From NCBI GenBank assembly GCA_034429695.1, contig DAOUGC010000131.1, positions 1 through 31,675 on the forward strand: DNA of 31,675 nucleotides, read 5' to 3'. This stretch comes from DAOUGC01 sp034429695. GTDB lineage: Bacteria > Chloroflexota > Anaerolineae > Anaerolineales > Anaerolineaceae. The notes under the pieces are model-generated. The model had not been told where the DNA came from. It saw only the letters and a program-made list of their open reading frames with translations, and searched no databases. The translations under genes were made by a program, and so were the position numbers. How positions within the stretch are numbered: position 1 is the stretch's first letter; the number at the start of each line of letters is the position of its first letter. Shown piece after piece: positions 1 to 8,655 of this stretch.

Positions 1-24
1 GCGCAAGCGCCCCCCACACCCCTT

Positions 25-30
25 TATAAT
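25..30 (+). promoter_or_regulatory. possible -10 element before fliD
   Basis: A perfect TATAAT lies 22 bases before the fliD start codon. A -35 box 17 bases upstream would fall at the window edge and does not resemble TTGACA. It is therefore only a candidate, and fliD may instead be read from a promoter left of the window. Confidence 0.2.
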
Positions 31-52
31 TCGGGGCTGACAGAGGTGCAAA

Positions 53-1732
53 ATGGTATCGTCGGTTAATAATAATCTCTCCACATACTTCACCAACCTG
101 GTCAGTTCGATCATGGAAACTGAACGCCAGCCACTGACGCGTCTGCAAACCCAACGCGATACGTTGAATGTTCAGAAAGCGGTGTATCAGGATACCCGCA
201 ACAAGATCGACGGACTACTGGATGCCATCACCGCCCTCTCCAGCAGCAGCCCTTTCAATGCATTCAAACTGGGCCGCACAGCTGCGGTTTCCAATGTGGC
301 AACCGGTTATAGCGTACTCACCGCCAGCGCAAGCAGCTCGGCGGCGCTTGGCATTTATGATGTTTCTGTGACTGATATCGCTGTGGCGCAACGCCGGGTG
401 TCTGCTTCACAATCATCGGCTGATCAAGCTTTAAATAAAACCGGCGACCTGTACGTCGGCGGAACCGGCGTGAACGCGGCCAGCATTGTCTCTGGAACCG
501 AAAGTGACTGGGTGGGCTCACTCAGTGTTGCTGGTACCATTGATGAAGACCGTGCTGAACTGGGTACGGGCCGTTACATAGTGGAAACTGAACAGACCGA
601 CGGCCAGTGGCGTTTCCGCCTGGTGGATGAAAATGGCGATGCCGTGGCTGTTGGACCCAGCCAGACTGCCGGTTGGCAGGATTTCACGCCGGGTTCCAGC
701 TTCGACACTGAGCGCGGCCTGGTCTTGAACTTCAGAGAAACCGGTGAGGCGGGTTCCACCCTGGTGGACTACACCGCCATGGGCCGCCACATTGAAGTGG
801 TGGCCGAAGACTCACTTGTGGACATCGCCAACAAAATCAACTCATCCCGCCAGCCTGGCGAATATACGGTGACGGCTTCTGTGGTCGGCACGCAAATGAT
901 CCTGACCAATGACGAGACCGGCGACGAAAACCGCATGGTTTATTCCAGTGGGTTCTCCAGTCTGCTGGGTTTTAGCGCCAATCTTTCCAATACGGCTGAA
1001 GACCTGCAGACCGGCAGGAAAGCCAGCTTCACAGTCAACGGGCTGCCGGGTACTTTCACCAGCCAAAGCAACACCGTCAGTGATGTGATTTACGGCGTCA
1101 CGCTCAACCTTGCATCAGACGCCGAAGGCCGCAGTGCACGCGTTACGGTTAACTCAAGCACCACTGCCGGTCGCGAAGCAGTGAACACGTTCGTTGAAAA
1201 GTTCAATGATCTGCTCACCTACCTGGAAGGCAAAATGGCCATCACCAAGGTGTCGGACAAAACCTACACCCGCGGGGCACTGGCCAACGACTCAGCCTTC
1301 AGTGATCTGCGCTCCAACCTGTTCTCCGCCTTCATGCAGCAGACCGCCACGGGAACGTTTGGAAGCCTGCTGGAAGTTGGATTGACGATCAATGACAGCC
1401 TGCGAGCCGAAGTCAGCGACTCATCCAAGCTGGAAGCCGCCATGACGGAAAACATGCCCGCGCTGGTGGAAGTGATGGACACGGTCATGAGCAACCTCAC
1501 TTCACAACTGGAGCGGTTCACTGGCACAGGCGGGTACATCACCCAATCCATCAATACCTTTGACACCCAGATTGTTGAGCTGGGCGGTAGCATTACTGAC
1601 CTCACCACCCGTCTGAATGACCGCGAAGTCAGTCTGGTGCAGCAGTTTGGTGAAATGCAGGCACAGTTGCTTACACTCACCTACCAGCAACAGATGATGG
1701 CCAGCATCAACTCGGTGAATTACTCATCATAA
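53..1732 (+). CDS. fliD: Flagellar filament capping protein FliD (hook-associated protein 2)
   Basis: FliD forms the cap at the distal end of the filament and folds exported flagellin into place. The 559-residue product has the family layout: an N-terminal coiled-coil segment (about residues 1-70, including the MNxLSxYFxNLVSSIMETE-type start), a Ser/Thr/Gly-rich variable middle exposed on the cap (about 100-400), and a C-terminal heptad-like region ending in the YQQQMMASIN-type tail. It has no Sec signal, as expected for a substrate of the flagellar export apparatus. GAGGTG sits just before the ATG at 53. flaG and fliS follow on the same strand, the usual late-gene grouping. The length is slightly above that of enteric FliD. 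Confidence 0.95.
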   Translation: MVSSVNNNLSTYFTNLVSSIMETERQPLTRLQTQRDTLNVQKAVYQDTRNKIDGLLDAITALSSSSPFNAFKLGRTAAVSNVATGYSVLTASASSSAALGIYDVSVTDIAVAQRRVSASQSSADQALNKTGDLYVGGTGVNAASIVSGTESDWVGSLSVAGTIDEDRAELGTGRYIVETEQTDGQWRFRLVDENGDAVAVGPSQTAGWQDFTPGSSFDTERGLVLNFRETGEAGSTLVDYTAMGRHIEVVAEDSLVDIANKINSSRQPGEYTVTASVVGTQMILTNDETGDENRMVYSSGFSSLLGFSANLSNTAEDLQTGRKASFTVNGLPGTFTSQSNTVSDVIYGVTLNLASDAEGRSARVTVNSSTTAGREAVNTFVEKFNDLLTYLEGKMAITKVSDKTYTRGALANDSAFSDLRSNLFSAFMQQTATGTFGSLLEVGLTINDSLRAEVSDSSKLEAAMTENMPALVEVMDTVMSNLTSQLERFTGTGGYITQSINTFDTQIVELGGSITDLTTRLNDREVSLVQQFGEMQAQLLTLTYQQQMMASINSVNYSS

Positions 1733-1746
1733 GCCAGGTAATACCG

Positions 1747-1773
1747 TTCGAACAAGGATGTTCGAATCTTTTT
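1747..1773 (+). terminator. hairpin plus T-run between fliD and flaG
   Basis: A 7-base-pair stem (TTCGAAC and GTTCGAA, 6-base loop) is followed at once by TCTTTTT. This has the shape of a short intrinsic terminator or attenuator. It lies directly before the flaG ribosome site (AAAGGAGGG at 1775-1783), so it probably lowers read-through from fliD into flaG rather than stopping it fully. Confidence 0.5.
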
Positions 1774-1788
1774 GAAAGGAGGGAACCA

Positions 1789-2133
1789 ATGTCTGATAGT
1801 CCGGTAAACGCAGTTGGAAGGGTGGATCTGGATGCCACCACAGCAGCGCTTCACATGGTGGGCGGATCAGATGTTGCCGCAGCCAGCCTGAAAGCGGCCG
1901 GGAAAACCCGCGCTGATGACCAGCCGGCTGTGGAACAACAACCCGATAATTCGGGTGGCGAGGGATCGCCGCTTTCCCTGGATACAGTCCGTTTACGTTT
2001 CAACGTGGATGAGAAAACCAGGGAAGTGACGGTTTTGATTTTCGATCGCGCCAGCAACGAACTGATCAGGACCATTCCACCATCTGAGTTGAAGAACTTC
2101 CGTGAGGGAAGCCTCTTCCAGCTCTATACATAG
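1789..2133 (+). CDS. flaG: FlaG family flagellar protein
   Basis: This 114-residue protein has the FlaG fold in its second half (about residues 60-114): LRFNVDEKTREVTVLIFDRASNE-type strands, then a P-P-S-E-L motif and a short C-terminal helix. The N-terminal half is low-complexity and poorly conserved, which is normal for the family. FlaG modulates filament length in some bacteria, but its exact role is not well established. A strong ribosome site (AAAGGAGGG) sits 5 bases before the ATG. Its position between fliD and fliS is typical. Confidence 0.85.
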   Translation: MSDSPVNAVGRVDLDATTAALHMVGGSDVAAASLKAAGKTRADDQPAVEQQPDNSGGEGSPLSLDTVRLRFNVDEKTREVTVLIFDRASNELIRTIPPSELKNFREGSLFQLYT

Positions 2134-2162
2134 GAAGTGACCATGGCAGCCAATCATTGAGG

Positions 2163-2194
2163 CAGGCAGTGTGAGGAGAACCGCGCACTGCCTG
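2163..2194 (+). terminator. possible terminator hairpin after flaG
   Basis: A perfect 9-base-pair stem (CAGGCAGTG and CACTGCCTG, 14-base loop) lies 30 bases after the flaG stop. The following bases (TAGGCGTTTCTG) contain only a weak T-run, so termination would be partial. The fliS sigma-28 promoter lies just downstream, so a unit boundary here makes sense. Confidence 0.4.
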
Positions 2195-2288
2195 TAGGCG
2201 TTTCTGCTGGCGAATTCTCTTCCGCAGCCAGGGGTGGGGTGACAGGAACCGGCATAAAAATTTACGCCAAATTTACATCTTCAAACTA

Positions 2289-2315
2289 TCAAGTTCACCA
2301 CCACCTGTCCGATAA
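2289..2315 (+). promoter_or_regulatory. sigma-28 (FliA) promoter of fliS
   Basis: TCAAGTTC, an 11-base spacer, then TCCGATAA. Against the sigma-28 consensus TAAAGTTT-N11-GCCGATAA this matches 6 of 8 and 7 of 8 positions with the exact spacing. The predicted transcript start leaves a leader of roughly 43 bases before the fliS ATG at 2365. The cognate sigma factor is encoded at 21265-22068. Confidence 0.8.
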
Positions 2316-2364
2316 CGTATGTAGTAGAGAAAACATAAAAGTTTTATTGATTGAGGAGGTCGTC

Positions 2365-2745
2365 ATGTACCAGTTACCCTATCACAATAACGAGTACCGT
2401 CAGCAGGAAGTCATGGGCGCCAGCCCGGTTCGTCTGGTGATCATGGCTTACGATCTGGCCATTCGCTCTTGTGAACAGCAGGACTTCGTACGCGCGACCA
2501 AGGCAATCAGTGTGCTGCGCGACGCGCTCAATTTTGACTATCCCGAAATTTCGGTTGGCCTGTTCCGCCTGTATCAGTACTGCCTGGAGTGCCTGCGGCA
2601 GGGTGAGTGGGACGGTGCGGCGAGTGTGCTGCGTGATCTGCGGGAAGCCTGGGTGCGAACCGATAAGAAAACCACGCGGGTTGCAGTGCAACCTGGTGTT
2701 CCATCGTATGCCGGCAGTTATGTTGGAATGGAGCAAGCGGGCTAA
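2365..2745 (+). CDS. fliS: Flagellin export chaperone FliS
   Basis: FliS is a cytoplasmic helical-bundle chaperone that binds the C-terminus of flagellin, prevents early polymerisation and hands it to FlhA. The product shows the family pattern Y-x-x-x-x-V-x-x-A-S-P-x-x-L-V-x-M-x-Y-D (about residues 11-31), followed by four predicted helices. The ATG at 2365 (126 residues) is preferred over an upstream in-frame start at 2239: it has GAGGAGGT at the right distance, begins with the usual MYQLPYHN-type start, and keeps the sigma-28 promoter outside the coding region. It is a late gene transcribed alone or with little else. Confidence 0.93.
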   Translation: MYQLPYHNNEYRQQEVMGASPVRLVIMAYDLAIRSCEQQDFVRATKAISVLRDALNFDYPEISVGLFRLYQYCLECLRQGEWDGAASVLRDLREAWVRTDKKTTRVAVQPGVPSYAGSYVGMEQAG

Positions 2746-2816
2746 ATAATAACTGCCCGGCAGCCGGCGGCGACCGGCAGACCCCCACAATTGAACGCCC
2801 TCAGCGGCAATATTAA

Positions 2817-2850
2817 CCTGACCATCTCATCAGGATGGTCAGGTTTTACT
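2817..2850 (+). terminator. intrinsic terminator after fliS
   Basis: A perfect 10-base-pair stem (CCTGACCATC and GATGGTCAGG, 7-base loop) is followed by TTTT and an A/T-rich tail. It lies 72 bases after the fliS stop and separates the late genes from the basal-body operon. Confidence 0.8.
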
Positions 2851-2901
2851 TAAATTTAACCCCGAGTTCACTCCGGCTTTACTGCTCCAAAACCCCCAAT
2901 A

Positions 2902-2910
2902 TGTTAATAT
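2902..2910 (+). promoter_or_regulatory. candidate extended -10 promoter of the flgC operon
   Basis: TGTTAATAT fits an extended -10 (TG-n-TAATAT) 37 bases before the flgC ATG. No good -35 box is visible at 16-18 bases. The preceding terminator means this operon needs a promoter in 2851-2940, and this is the best candidate. Confidence 0.4.
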
Positions 2911-2947
2911 GCGAACGGAGGCATGGAACAGTTAACAGGAGCCGGAT

Positions 2948-3409
2948 ATGAGTTTTTGGGATGCACTTAGAATAGGTTCTTCAGCCTTAAGCGCCCAGCG
3001 GTTGCGGTTGGATATCATTTCCAACAACATCGCCAACGCCGAGACCACCGCCACAGAAGAAGGCGGACCGTATCGCCGGCGTGATGTTGTGTTTCGCCCT
3101 GCCGGTGAGAACTCTTTCCTGCCTGCACTGATCAAAGCCCACCGTGGTAGCGAACCCCTTGACCCGGCTGGTCTGGGAATGGGGGGGGTTCAGGTGGCTG
3201 AAATTACCGTGGACCAGGAACCGGGGCAGAAGGTTTATGACCCTACCCATCCTGACGCCGATGAAGAAGGATACGTTGAGTACCCCAATGTTGACATTGT
3301 GGTGGAAATGACCAACATGTTGTCGGCGACGCGGTCTTACGAAGCCAATCTGGCGGTTATTGACGCAGCCAAAACCATGGCTTTGCGCGCCCTGGATATC
3401 GGGCGGTAG
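2948..3409 (+). CDS. flgC: Flagellar basal-body rod protein FlgC
   Basis: FlgC is one of the proximal rod subunits linking the MS ring to the distal rod. The 153-residue sequence has the rod/hook family N-terminal motif (alternating hydrophobic helix, then IISNNIANAETTAT, about residues 23-36), the FlgC-type YRRRDVVF strand, the DPTHPDADEEGYVEYPNV-type loop, and the C-terminal SYEANLAVIDAAKTM helix. CAGGAG precedes the ATG. It heads the basal-body operon without its usual partner flgB, which is found at 9688-10089 instead. Confidence 0.95.
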   Translation: MSFWDALRIGSSALSAQRLRLDIISNNIANAETTATEEGGPYRRRDVVFRPAGENSFLPALIKAHRGSEPLDPAGLGMGGVQVAEITVDQEPGQKVYDPTHPDADEEGYVEYPNVDIVVEMTNMLSATRSYEANLAVIDAAKTMALRALDIGR

Positions 3410-3431
3410 TTTGAAGAGGTGAGGTTTCATT

Positions 3432-3731
3432 ATGCAAATTCCTTCCATTTCCCCATACGGCCTCAACCGCATCGAGATGCCCGAGCGCGACACCACCGTC
3501 TCGGGGCAGATCGATAAAGCCGGAAAGACCTTCCAGCAGGTGCTTGGTTCACTCAGCCAGTCAGAGGAAAATGCCAATGATCTGGTTTCCAAGCTGGCAA
3601 TGGGGGAGGACGTGGATATCCATCAGGTGATGATCGCCACAGAAGAAAACGACGTTAACTTTCGCATTACCATGGCAATCCGCGATCGACTGGTGGATGC
3701 TTATCGTGAAGTGATGCGGATGTCCATTTGA
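3432..3731 (+). CDS. fliE: Flagellar hook-basal body complex protein FliE
   Basis: FliE is the adaptor between the FliF ring and the rod and is the first substrate exported. The 99-residue length is typical. The C-terminal half carries the family signature: helices with MAMGEDVDIHQVMIATEENDVNFR-like and IRDRLVDAYREVMRM-like segments (about residues 55-98). It lies 22 bases after flgC and 22 bases before fliF, with AAGAGGTGAGG as the ribosome site. Confidence 0.95.
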   Translation: MQIPSISPYGLNRIEMPERDTTVSGQIDKAGKTFQQVLGSLSQSEENANDLVSKLAMGEDVDIHQVMIATEENDVNFRITMAIRDRLVDAYREVMRMSI

Positions 3732-3753
3732 TTAGTGGCAGGGGCGTAAATAC

Positions 3754-5433
3754 ATGGCAGCATTAACGCAACAGTTTAACAATTTCTGGCAGCGCCAGTC
3801 AGCAGTTCAGCGCATCGTACTGATTGTGCTTATTCTGGTGGTGGCCATTTTTGTTCCTCTGATTGTCTCATGGGCCACCGCCCCCAGCTACTCGGTGGCA
3901 TTCTCTGGCATCACTGAGTCGGATGCAGGTGAGATCATTCAGGTGCTGGATGAAAGCAACATTGCTTACAAGTTGCAGGGTGGCGGAACCATCCTGGTTC
4001 CATCCAATCAGGTGTATCAGGTGCGCATGATGCTGGCTCGTGACGGCCTGCCAGAAAGCGGCACGGTCGGTTTTGAGTTGTTTAGCGGCAACACCTTTGG
4101 CATGACCGAGTTCACCCAGAAGGTCAATTACCAGCGCGCGATTGAGGGCGAGCTGGAACGCACCATTGGCAGCCTGGACGCGGTTGAAGCTGCCCAGGTG
4201 CACATTGTCACCCCCGAAAAATCGCTGCTGGTGGATGCGCAGGAGGAAGCCACTGCTGCAGTCACCATTCAGGTGCGCGCCGGCAAGACGATGGATATGG
4301 GCCAGGTGCGCTCCATCGCCCATCTGGTTGCCAGCAGTGTGGAAGGTTTGGACCCGGAATCAGTGGTGATTGTGGATACCGATGGAAATCTACTGGCTTC
4401 GGGCGGCGGTGCGGGTTCATCCAATGGCATTGCCGAGGTGGATACCCACCGCGCTGCCGAAGTTGCGGCAGCACAGACCATTGAACGAAAAGTGCAAACC
4501 ATGCTCGATTCCGTGCTTGGGCCCAATAAATCGGTGGTGCAAGCCAGCGTCATCATGGATTGGTCACAGCGCGAGACCGTTTCGCAGATGTTTGACCCTA
4601 CTCCTGCGGCGATTCGCAGCTCACAAAAAGTCAATGAAACCTACAAATCAACCGGTTCAACCACCGGTGGTGTACCCGGCGCGGGCACCAACCTGCCCAC
4701 GCCTGTCGCAAATACGGCCACCGGTACAGGCTCCAGCGACTATACCCGCACGGAAGAAACCATCAACTATGAAATAACCCAGGTTGAAGAGCGGGCTGTG
4801 GTAGCCCCCGGCACAATTGAACGCATCACATTGAGCGTGATGGTGGATGGTGTAACTGATCAGGGGCAACTGGCCAGTATTCAAACGGCTGTGGCGGCCG
4901 CGGCGGGTATAGACACCACCCGTGGCGACGTGCTCGCAGTCGAATCCATGGCTTTTGACCGCTCTTTCTTTGAAGAACAGGCTGCTGAACTGGAAGAAAC
5001 GTCTCAGACTGAGTTGTACATCCGCATTGGCACGGCGGTTGCCGCCGGGTTGATTGTATTGATGTTGTTGTGGTACATCTCGCGTTTGTTCCGCAACCTG
5101 CGGCTTGCCTCCAGTGAAAACTGGACGCCCGTCATGCGCCCTGTGGGTGAAACGGCTCTGCCTGGCATGGGGCAGGCGGCTCCGGCTGTCATGCCTCCGC
5201 CATTCTCCATGGATCAACTGCCGGGTCAAAATGCAGGGCAAGCCAGCGCAACGCAGGAACAGGCTGCGCCGGTGGTGGAACGGCCGCGCATCGAGTTCCC
5301 TCGCGCGTCCCAGCCTTCACCAGAGGATGAACAAATGCAACGGGTCATGTCCCGCATGACCGAAGAGAACCCGGCCACCGTCGCTGATATTATCCAAATT
5401 TGGTTAAACGAGGATGAGAGACGCCATGGATGA
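3754..5433 (+). CDS. fliF: Flagellar MS-ring protein FliF
   Basis: FliF forms the membrane MS ring that anchors the basal body and houses the export gate. The 559-residue protein has an N-terminal membrane segment (about residues 21-41), a ring-building periplasmic domain with the SLLVDAQEEATAAVTI-like strand, a low-complexity Gly/Thr linker (about 290-325), a second membrane segment (about 422-445) and a cytoplasmic tail. The last 30 residues (TVADIIQIWLNED-like) are the FliG-binding helix pair. The gene overlaps the start of fliG, consistent with coupled translation of two partner proteins. Confidence 0.97.
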   Translation: MAALTQQFNNFWQRQSAVQRIVLIVLILVVAIFVPLIVSWATAPSYSVAFSGITESDAGEIIQVLDESNIAYKLQGGGTILVPSNQVYQVRMMLARDGLPESGTVGFELFSGNTFGMTEFTQKVNYQRAIEGELERTIGSLDAVEAAQVHIVTPEKSLLVDAQEEATAAVTIQVRAGKTMDMGQVRSIAHLVASSVEGLDPESVVIVDTDGNLLASGGGAGSSNGIAEVDTHRAAEVAAAQTIERKVQTMLDSVLGPNKSVVQASVIMDWSQRETVSQMFDPTPAAIRSSQKVNETYKSTGSTTGGVPGAGTNLPTPVANTATGTGSSDYTRTEETINYEITQVEERAVVAPGTIERITLSVMVDGVTDQGQLASIQTAVAAAAGIDTTRGDVLAVESMAFDRSFFEEQAAELEETSQTELYIRIGTAVAAGLIVLMLLWYISRLFRNLRLASSENWTPVMRPVGETALPGMGQAAPAVMPPPFSMDQLPGQNAGQASATQEQAAPVVERPRIEFPRASQPSPEDEQMQRVMSRMTEENPATVADIIQIWLNEDERRHG

Positions 5434-6439
5434 TGTTCAATTAACCGGATTGGATAAAGCCTCTGCGTTGCTTTTGACGCTGGGGGTTGACGCCTCATCC
5501 AAGGTGCTTCAATACCTTGGTGAAGGGGAGATCGAAAGGGTCTTGCTGGCGTTAAGTAAAGCCAACATGGTTCCCCAGGATCTGCGCCGTGAGGTGGTGC
5601 GCGAGGCGTATGAGTTATCGCTTGAGGGCGCCAGCACCATGAGCAACGGCATCGAATATTCGCGGCAATTGCTCTCGCGTGCAGTCGGTCCACGGCGTGG
5701 AGCTGAAATTCTCGAACGCATCTCAGCCCATCAGCAGATGTCGTCATTTGAAATGCTGCGTAATGCTGACCCCGCACAGGTGGCCAACCTGTTGCAGGAT
5801 GAACTTCCGCAGACCATTGCCCTGGTGCTTTCGTACCTGGAAGCCAAGGTTGCGGCGGACATCCTTACCAATTTTGATGGCGCGCTGCAGATCGAAGTCA
5901 CCCTGCGTCTGGCGGTGATGGATCGTGTTTCGCCACAGGTGGTGCAGATTGTGGAACGCGGCCTGAAAAACAAGCTGTCCGGCGTGATCAGTGAAGCAGA
6001 CTTCAGGGCAACCGGTGGTGTGGCGTTCCTGGTCAAAATGCTCAATCAGGTGGACCGGGGCGTGCAGAAGACCATCTTTGAGGCGCTGGAACAAACCAAT
6101 CCCAAGTTGGTGGAAGAAATTCGCGCCAATATGTTCACCTTTGACGACCTCACCAAACTGGATGATCGCACCATGCAGCGCGTGTTGCGCGATATCTCCA
6201 AAACCGATCTGGCTCTGGCGCTCAAAGCTGCTCCAGACCGCCTGCGCGACCTGGTGTTCCGCAATCTTTCAGAACGCGCCCGTGACAACCTCAGGGAAGA
6301 AATCGAGATCCTGGGTCCACAGTTGGCTAAAAATGTGTATGCAGCCCAGCGCCGGTTGGTGGATGCCGTGCGCGCCCTTGAAGAAGCCGGTGAGATTGTA
6401 ATCGGCGGCGCGGGTGGTGAGTATGAAGTCATTGTCTAG
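5426..6439 (+). CDS. fliG: Flagellar motor switch protein FliG
   Basis: FliG is the rotor protein that binds FliF, meets the stator and takes part in switching. The product (337 residues from the ATG at 5426; an in-frame ATG at 5414 would add four) has the three armadillo-like domains. The C-terminal torque helix (RLRDLVFRNLSERARDNLREE-like) keeps its charged residues. In the middle domain the usual E-H-P-Q motif reads E-L-P-Q (Leu codon at 5804-5806), which is unusual. The start at 5426 is chosen because it gives the usual MDDVQLTGLDKAS-type N-terminus. It overlaps fliF by 8 bases and fliH by about 17. Confidence 0.97.
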   Translation: MDDVQLTGLDKASALLLTLGVDASSKVLQYLGEGEIERVLLALSKANMVPQDLRREVVREAYELSLEGASTMSNGIEYSRQLLSRAVGPRRGAEILERISAHQQMSSFEMLRNADPAQVANLLQDELPQTIALVLSYLEAKVAADILTNFDGALQIEVTLRLAVMDRVSPQVVQIVERGLKNKLSGVISEADFRATGGVAFLVKMLNQVDRGVQKTIFEALEQTNPKLVEEIRANMFTFDDLTKLDDRTMQRVLRDISKTDLALALKAAPDRLRDLVFRNLSERARDNLREEIEILGPQLAKNVYAAQRRLVDAVRALEEAGEIVIGGAGGEYEVIV

Positions 6440-7316
6440 CGACGAAGGCGATAACGCCCGCCGGTGGCAGCCGGTTGACCTGGGTCCCAGTTCATCCCTC
6501 GATTCAGAGATGGCTGAGGAAGTGATGGGTTTGTTTCAGGCTGGTCCTTCGCCAGCCAGGATGGAAAGAACTCTCACGGACCATGCATCGGGCAATCTGG
6601 TGAATTCAAGCATGTCCAGCCTGTGGATGCCGCCCGACTTGAGCGCATACGGTGTACCACCACCGCGAGTTGCAGATCACGGGGTGATGAATACATTCCC
6701 AGCCATTACCTCCTACTCAAGGGAAGAGACTCATCAGCACCACATCCGTCATGCGGAGAGGCAGGCTGATGAAATATTGGAGGAAGCCCGCCGTCAGGCA
6801 GATGAAATTGTGCGTAATGCACAGGCATCCATTGAGGAAGTGAATCGGCAGGCATATGAAGAAGGTTTGAACAGAGCCAGACAGGAACTGGCCAGTTCGG
6901 GTGAGGCTGCGCAAAACATCCTCAACAGCATGTTGGAATGGCGCGAGGAATTGATGAACCAGAGCCAGGAGATCGTGCTCGGGCTGGTGCGCACCATTGC
7001 TCAAATGCTTTTTACTGAGGGATTCGAAGTTGAGGATGCTGTGCTGCAGAAGACCTTTTCTCATGCTTTGATCAATGCCCGTACGCTGGGCGAACTGCGC
7101 ATCTTCCTCAACCCTGGAGACGCTGCCAACCTTGACCCTTCATGGCGTGATTTTCAAACCAATATCAGCAATCAGAGGATCCAGTTGTTTCCCTCTGAAA
7201 ATATTCGTCCTGGCGGTTGTTTTATAGACGGCATCAACGGTACGGTGGATGCCCGAATAGAAACCCGCCTGCAACTGATTCTGGATGCGCTTGACGAGGA
7301 AGAAAAGAAAGAATGA
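6423..7316 (+). CDS. fliH: Flagellar export ATPase regulator FliH
   Basis: FliH binds and restrains the ATPase FliI and docks it near the C-ring. The 297-residue protein has a poorly conserved N-terminal region (1-100), a long charged coiled coil of Ala/Glu/Arg heptads (about residues 101-155), and a C-terminal V/A-type ATPase subunit E-like domain ending in a GG-C-x-x-D-G-x-x-G-x-x-D-A-R-I-E-x-R motif. The ATG at 6423 overlaps the end of fliG; a GTG at 6414 is a possible alternative. It ends in a 4-base ATGA overlap with fliI, so translation is probably coupled. Confidence 0.9.
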   Translation: MKSLSSDEGDNARRWQPVDLGPSSSLDSEMAEEVMGLFQAGPSPARMERTLTDHASGNLVNSSMSSLWMPPDLSAYGVPPPRVADHGVMNTFPAITSYSREETHQHHIRHAERQADEILEEARRQADEIVRNAQASIEEVNRQAYEEGLNRARQELASSGEAAQNILNSMLEWREELMNQSQEIVLGLVRTIAQMLFTEGFEVEDAVLQKTFSHALINARTLGELRIFLNPGDAANLDPSWRDFQTNISNQRIQLFPSENIRPGGCFIDGINGTVDARIETRLQLILDALDEEEKKE

Positions 7317-8644
7317 CACCACCTGAGGTGAAGTTGCCCGATTTGAGCCGTTTCCGCAACGCCGTTGAGCGTGTGGATCCTGTTCGCGTATCGGGCCGGG
7401 TCATTCAGGTGGTGGGGTTGACCATCGAAGCTGTTGGGCTGGACTGCCAGATCGGTGAGGTTTGCGAGATCCAGACCAGCCGTACCACCACCATCACCGC
7501 CGAGGTGGTGGGCTTTCGGGATCAGCGCGTGTTGTTGATGCCGCTCGGTAACATGGAAGGTATTCAGCCGGGCAGTCCGATTATTCCCGTGTTTAAATCC
7601 TTTCGAGCGCCGGTGGGGGCGGGCTTGCTGGGCCGCGTACTGGATGGTTTGGGGCAGCCGCTGGATGCAGGCGGACAATTGCTGGATGTTGAACATATCT
7701 CCACCATTGCAGCCGCACCGCATCCGTTGCAACGCAAACCCATTGAAGAACCGCTGGTGACCGGTGTGCGCGTGATCGACAGCATGTTGACCTGCGGCAA
7801 GGGCCAGCGCATGGGTATCTTTGCCGGTTCCGGGGTGGGCAAAAGCACCCTGCTGGGTATGATTGCCCGCAGTACCAGCTCGGATGTTTCGGTAATCGCC
7901 CTGGTGGGCGAGCGTGGGCGTGAGGTGCGGGAATTTTTGGAGCGCGATCTGGGCCCGGACGGCATGGCGCGTTCTGTTGTGGTGGTTTCCACGTCCGATC
8001 AGCCCGCCCTGGTGCGTCTCAAGGCTGCTTTTGTGGCCATGACCATCGCTGAGTTTTTCCGGGACGCCGGGATGGATGTGACCTTCTTGATGGACTCGGT
8101 GACGCGCTTTGCCATGGCGCAGCGTGAAGTGGGCCTGGCGATTGGCGAGCCGCCTGCCAGCAAGGGGTACACGCCCTCGGTGTTTGCCCTGCTGCCCAAA
8201 CTGCTGGAGCGCGCCGGCGCAAACGAGCGCGGAACCATCACGGGTTATTTCACCGTGTTGGTGGAGGGCGACGACTTCAATGAACCCATTTGCGACGCCG
8301 TGCGTTCCATTTTGGATGGGCATATTGTGCTCAGCCGTGTGATGGCGGCGCGCAATCACTATCCTTCCATTGATGTCCTTAACAGTGTCAGCCGCGTCAT
8401 GCCGGCTGTCACCCGGCCAGAGCACAGGCAACTGGCAGCCATGTCGCGCAAACACCTGGCCACCTACGAGAAAGCGCGCGATCTGATCAATATTGGCGCT
8501 TATGTACACGGTTCTGACCCTGAAATTGACGCTGCTTTAAAGGTTATGCCCAACCTGTTGGCGTTCCTTCAACAGGGACAGCATGAGTTCAGCCAGTATC
8601 AAGACACACTGGAACGCTTGCAGGCTACATTAGGCGCTGGTTAA
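7313..8644 (+). CDS. fliI: Flagellum-specific ATPase FliI
   Basis: FliI is the cytoplasmic hexameric ATPase of the flagellar export apparatus, related to the F1 beta subunit. The 443-residue product has a beta-barrel N-domain, a Walker A loop GSGVGKST (residues 172-179), the L-V-G-E-R-G-R-E-V catalytic-glutamate segment, a Walker B region LMDSVTRFAMAQRE, and the type III ATPase signature PSVFALLPKLLERAG. All catalytic residues look intact. It overlaps fliH by 4 bases and is followed 11 bases later by fliJ. Confidence 0.98.
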   Translation: MTPPEVKLPDLSRFRNAVERVDPVRVSGRVIQVVGLTIEAVGLDCQIGEVCEIQTSRTTTITAEVVGFRDQRVLLMPLGNMEGIQPGSPIIPVFKSFRAPVGAGLLGRVLDGLGQPLDAGGQLLDVEHISTIAAAPHPLQRKPIEEPLVTGVRVIDSMLTCGKGQRMGIFAGSGVGKSTLLGMIARSTSSDVSVIALVGERGREVREFLERDLGPDGMARSVVVVSTSDQPALVRLKAAFVAMTIAEFFRDAGMDVTFLMDSVTRFAMAQREVGLAIGEPPASKGYTPSVFALLPKLLERAGANERGTITGYFTVLVEGDDFNEPICDAVRSILDGHIVLSRVMAARNHYPSIDVLNSVSRVMPAVTRPEHRQLAAMSRKHLATYEKARDLINIGAYVHGSDPEIDAALKVMPNLLAFLQQGQHEFSQYQDTLERLQATLGAG

Positions 8645-8655
8645 AGGTAGATAAA

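Noticed and set aside
2239..2364. Upstream start of fliS (GTG at 2239)
   Set aside because: It would place the sigma-28 promoter inside the gene, lacks a good ribosome site, and adds residues not found in FliS.
7172..8509. 445-codon open frame on the minus strand opposite fliI
   Set aside because: It is the antisense shadow of fliI and fliH: His/Gln-rich composition, no recognisable motif, no ribosome site. The G+C bias of fliI keeps the opposite frame open.
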